The position numbers and the translations under genes are program-made. This document shows, one piece after another, positions 60,739 through 63,346 of a DNA stretch of 63,346 bases (position 1 is its first letter; every line of letters starts with the position of its first letter). The notes under the pieces are model-generated. The model did no database searches. It saw only the letters and a list, made by a program, of their open reading frames with translations, and was not told the origin of the DNA. The DNA is from Bacillota bacterium (lineage in GTDB: Bacteria; Bacillota; Clostridia; Christensenellales; Aristaeellaceae), in assembly GCA_023415715.1 (NCBI GenBank), contig JAEZJP010000250.1, positions 1-63,346 on the forward strand, read 5' to 3'.

Positions 60739-62679
60739 TCAGATCAGTGGCATGAATACGCCGCCATGGACGCTGCGGGCAATAAAGTGGATATAATTTC
60801 CCGTTTTGGTGTCATACCAGTCTCCAAAGGGGATCCTGGTATTCGATTCACGCAGGTACTTGGCCACGGGCGCAATCAGTTGCTTGAACGCAGCCGGATC
60901 ACCGGTCATGGCGGCCGTCCACAAAATCCAGTCTGACTTGGTGTAGTCGCGCCTGGAGTCCAGCGGGAGGCCGTATGCATTGATTCGGGGAAGATAGCTT
61001 TCGATTTCCCGCTTATAGAAACCGTCGTCCATAAGGCCAAGCTTCAATACCTTATCCCACGCCAGGTTGTACTTCATGCTCCAGCCATGCCCGTCAAACG
61101 TAAGCGCCGTATGATCCCCGACTTGCGCCCTCTTGAGCCAGCTTGCTGCCATCCGCCCTGCCTCCTCATCATAGAAGGCGGCTTCCTTATCACCCAGCAT
61201 ATGCAAAAGACGAGCATAGCATTTGACGCCGACCGTGGCCTTTGCAGAAAGGTTCACATTACGGTTTAAGTGCCCGGCAAAGTCATCGGTGCACAATTGG
61301 TCGCCAGGGTCCTCCCCATACTTTAACAGATACTGCACCCATTTGCGCAAAAGGGCAAGCTCGGCTTCATCAAGCTCGCATCGCCCGTCAAAGGCCGCAG
61401 CACCATACAGCATGATGAGCATGTTGCCGCACTCCTCCACCGGCATCTGATACCTCAACTCATAGCAATCGGCCTGGGCGGGATACAGGTAATAGTTCGG
61501 ATGCACGTCGCCGTTCCTGATTTCCCCCCGCAGGTGTTCCCGCCGCTTGGCGCCGTATACCTGCCCCGTTGCCTGGGGATATCTGCCCACATCGTGGGGC
61601 GCAAAATCGTATGTCCATACGGGCATTTGGGCAAAGCGCAGTATGGGCCTGCACATAGCCCGCACAAGCTCCGGGTTGTATTTCAAAAACAGAGGCGTGG
61701 AAGGATAGCTGACATCCACCGTGCCTAAACAGCCGTTTGAATCGTTTTCCTTGCTCAGCAATACCATTTTGCCGTTTTCATCGGCAATGAGCTTATGGGC
61801 TGCAATGCATTGGCGGTAAGCTGCCGTTACGATCAGCTCATAATCCGCGCCGCCTTTTTCGCAGGCTTCCCTTAACAGGCTGTCATCCAGCTTTTCGCAG
61901 CGGCTGATCAAAGCGTCATGGGCTGCATCAAACTCCGCCATTGCTTCCACAAGCGTTTTACCATTGCGGGCATACCAGGCTTTGGTGGGCACACCGAAAT
62001 AATTGATGGATGACACGTCATCATATCCCAGCAATACGGAGGTATTTTTCTTTTCCCCGGGCACAAGTCGTACCGAAAAGCCTGCCTCCAGGCCATCCGC
62101 AGTGCATGAAGCGGCTTCCCGGCTGGCCATATACAAATATCCCCAGTCGATGGTAATATGATCGCCGGAGTGGCAGAGCAGCTTTTGCCTGCGCTGCCCC
62201 ATGTAGGCAACAGTAAGCTGCCCCACCTGAAACACATCCTGCATCATAACGGGACGTTCGCTGCCATCATAGCACAGTTCGTCATAGGCCAAAAAGGAAA
62301 GAGCCGCTTCATGATCGGAACCGTCTGCAGATTCAAGGGTCACGTCTATCATGGTAATGGGCGTGGACATCAAATCGGGATCGTTAAGCAGCAAGGGAGT
62401 GGTGAAGGCAATGGAAAGCCTTACTCCGGCAGCTTCCAGAACGCTTCTCGTAGAGGTTGGCGTAACAGAAAGGGAAACGGTCTCCATGGCTTCCCCTTTG
62501 TCCCGGCCCAGATAGCGGTAAGGTTTGCCGTCAATCACAAGCTTTCCGCGCAGCCGCTTCTTTTCGCCGGCCCAATGGGTAGTATCCGTATCTGTCAGGC
62601 GGTCTGCCGCACACCAGATGGAGAAATAAGGATCGTTGACAACAAGGGGTAATGATGGCAGCCTGGTCAATTGCTTCAT
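60739..62679 (-). CDS. GtaA-like glutaminase-family protein (DUF4965/DUF1793 type)
   Basis: 646 residues. The N-terminal beta domain (LPLVVNDPYFSIWCAADRLTDTDTTHW, ends given) and the C-terminal (alpha/alpha)6 domain (VDVSYPSTPLFLKYNPELVRAM, TYDFAPHDVGRYPQATGQ, MPVEECGNMLIML, DWILWTAAM) match the DUF5127/DUF4964/DUF4965/DUF1793 set of fungal glutaminase A. The gut-bacterial members are not characterised, and the fold is that of glycoside hydrolases, so a glycosidase role is as likely as glutaminase. No signal peptide. AAGGAG before the ATG. Co-oriented with GH32. Confidence 0.8.
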   Translation of the reverse strand: MKQLTRLPSLPLVVNDPYFSIWCAADRLTDTDTTHWAGEKKRLRGKLVIDGKPYRYLGRDKGEAMETVSLSVTPTSTRSVLEAAGVRLSIAFTTPLLLNDPDLMSTPITMIDVTLESADGSDHEAALSFLAYDELCYDGSERPVMMQDVFQVGQLTVAYMGQRRQKLLCHSGDHITIDWGYLYMASREAASCTADGLEAGFSVRLVPGEKKNTSVLLGYDDVSSINYFGVPTKAWYARNGKTLVEAMAEFDAAHDALISRCEKLDDSLLREACEKGGADYELIVTAAYRQCIAAHKLIADENGKMVLLSKENDSNGCLGTVDVSYPSTPLFLKYNPELVRAMCRPILRFAQMPVWTYDFAPHDVGRYPQATGQVYGAKRREHLRGEIRNGDVHPNYYLYPAQADCYELRYQMPVEECGNMLIMLYGAAAFDGRCELDEAELALLRKWVQYLLKYGEDPGDQLCTDDFAGHLNRNVNLSAKATVGVKCYARLLHMLGDKEAAFYDEEAGRMAASWLKRAQVGDHTALTFDGHGWSMKYNLAWDKVLKLGLMDDGFYKREIESYLPRINAYGLPLDSRRDYTKSDWILWTAAMTGDPAAFKQLIAPVAKYLRESNTRIPFGDWYDTKTGNYIHFIARSVHGGVFMPLI

Positions 62680-62919
62680 GTAAAGCCGCTCCTTTATAAA
62701 ATGCTATAAACCGGGAATGGTTTTTTTACCATATGATTATACACCATGTGCTGCGTAAAACACGAGGATTGCCGGATGATACATCATAATACAAAAAAAA
62801 TAAATCTGTACAGTACCTAAATTGGGATGGCAGAAATCAATAAACTTCCGGAATGGCCCCCGCCGTTTCATGCCCATGATCTTCAGTCCATGCGAACGCT
62901 TTAAAATGGCGCAAACTTT

Positions 62920-62984
62920 TTCACATATGCCTTACACAAATATAACATAAGCAACATTAAACACAACTTTTGATCGTGTATGAT
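62920..62984 (+). promoter_or_regulatory. Candidate Pho box and -10 before pstS-like gene
   Basis: TTCACAT (62920), TTACACA (62932), TAACATA (62943), AACATTA (62953) and ACACAAC (62961) recur at 8-12-bp steps, like PhoP-box repeats (TTaACA). TATGAT at 62979-62984 would be the -10. No -35 is apparent, as in PhoP-activated promoters. 62680-62919 holds nothing recognised. Confidence 0.5.
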
Positions 62985-63033
62985 GTTAATTGTCAAGGAA
63001 AAGCATGAATGATCAAGGGAGGAAAAATCAAGT

Positions 63034-63346
63034 ATGAAAAAGGTTGCTTCCATCCTGCTTACTACTGCAATGTGCGTAAGCCTCGCAATCGGCGGCGCCA
63101 CAGCCCAGACCGCCGGCCAGGCCATCACCGGCACCGTAACCGCCGCCGGCTCCTCCGCACTTTTGCCCCTGGCGCAGGCTGCTGCGGATACCTTCATGAC
63201 CACCAACCCCGATCTCTCTATCGTTGTAAACGGCGGCGGCTCCGGCAACGGCCTCAAGCAGGTTGCTGACGGCGCGGTCGATATCGGCAACTCCGACGTG
63301 TTCGCCGAAGAAAAATTGGATGCGGCTGTGGCAGCCGGCTTGGTTG
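63034..63346 (+). CDS. pstS: Phosphate-binding protein PstS-like (5' part; 3' end outside window)
   Basis: At least 104 codons, from ATG 63034 behind GGGAGG. Signal peptide MKKVASILLTTAMCVSLAIG then GATAQT, no lipobox. The mature start ITGTVTAAGSSALLPLAQAAADTF and NGGGSGNGLKQVADGAVDIGNSDV are the phosphate-binding loops of PstS (described by their ends). It probably opens a pst phosphate-import operon, with a candidate Pho box upstream. Confidence 0.9.
   Translation, partial: MKKVASILLTTAMCVSLAIGGATAQTAGQAITGTVTAAGSSALLPLAQAAADTFMTTNPDLSIVVNGGGSGNGLKQVADGAVDIGNSDVFAEEKLDAAVAAGLV

Noticed and set aside
62901..63290. 129-codon minus-strand open frame
   Set aside because: Antisense to the pstS-like gene and its promoter; no membrane or domain pattern of its own.
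1..63346. CRISPR array, rRNA or tRNA genes
   Set aside because: No regularly spaced direct repeats, no rRNA signatures and no tRNA cloverleaf with TTCGA arm found by eye; a tRNA could be missed without a scan.

Overview
The window looks like a chromosomal segment of a fermentative, anaerobic Clostridia-like Bacillota. The reasons are strong AGGAGG ribosome sites with some TTG/GTG starts, a T-box leader, YesM/AraC-type two-component systems, an FCD-type GntR regulator and a class I hybrid cluster protein. Base composition is fairly GC-rich. Assignment below class level, for example to Christensenellales, is a guess. All seven secreted binding proteins have AxA-type signal peptides with no lipobox cysteine, which is unusual for a single-membrane Bacillota.

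Most of the window is glycan-uptake loci. There are six complete CUT1 importers, each with two permeases and one binding protein and none with an ATPase gene: (a) 1331-4485 with a HutC-type GntR repressor and a TIM-barrel isomerase; (b) 10661-14125 with a YesM-type kinase, an AraC-type response regulator and an FAD oxidoreductase; (c) 24802-27973 behind a GH127 beta-L-arabinofuranosidase; (d) 30422-33776 with an ADP-ribosylglycohydrolase-fold protein, a membrane AraC regulator, RpiB and a GH78-like rhamnosidase; (e) 47155-50675 with a divergent kinase/regulator pair and an enolase-superfamily enzyme; (f) 55661-59125 downstream of GH32 and a GtaA-like protein. Each of the six binding-protein genes is followed by a stable stem-loop with no U-tract.

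Between these loci are: hcp; uxuA with a divergent FCD regulator; a small truncated membrane-protein gene abutting a long palindrome whose arms look like IS3-type ends; a Cys-rich ferritin-like protein; a P-type ATPase preceded by what reads as a NiCo (czcD-type) riboswitch with its own terminator; a phosphodiester-glycosidase gene with a small membrane protein, next to a kinase/regulator pair whose promoter shares an operator-like block with it; gltX behind a T-box with a GAA specifier; a RelB/RelE-type toxin-antitoxin pair; and a murein-recycling group (nagZ, anmK, RpiR/MurR-like regulator). The right edge holds the start of a pstS-like gene behind a candidate Pho box.

The strongest non-routine items are the riboswitch and ATPase pairing, the recurring stem-loop after every binding-protein gene, the operator shared between 20231 and 23753, and the palindrome-truncated small protein.
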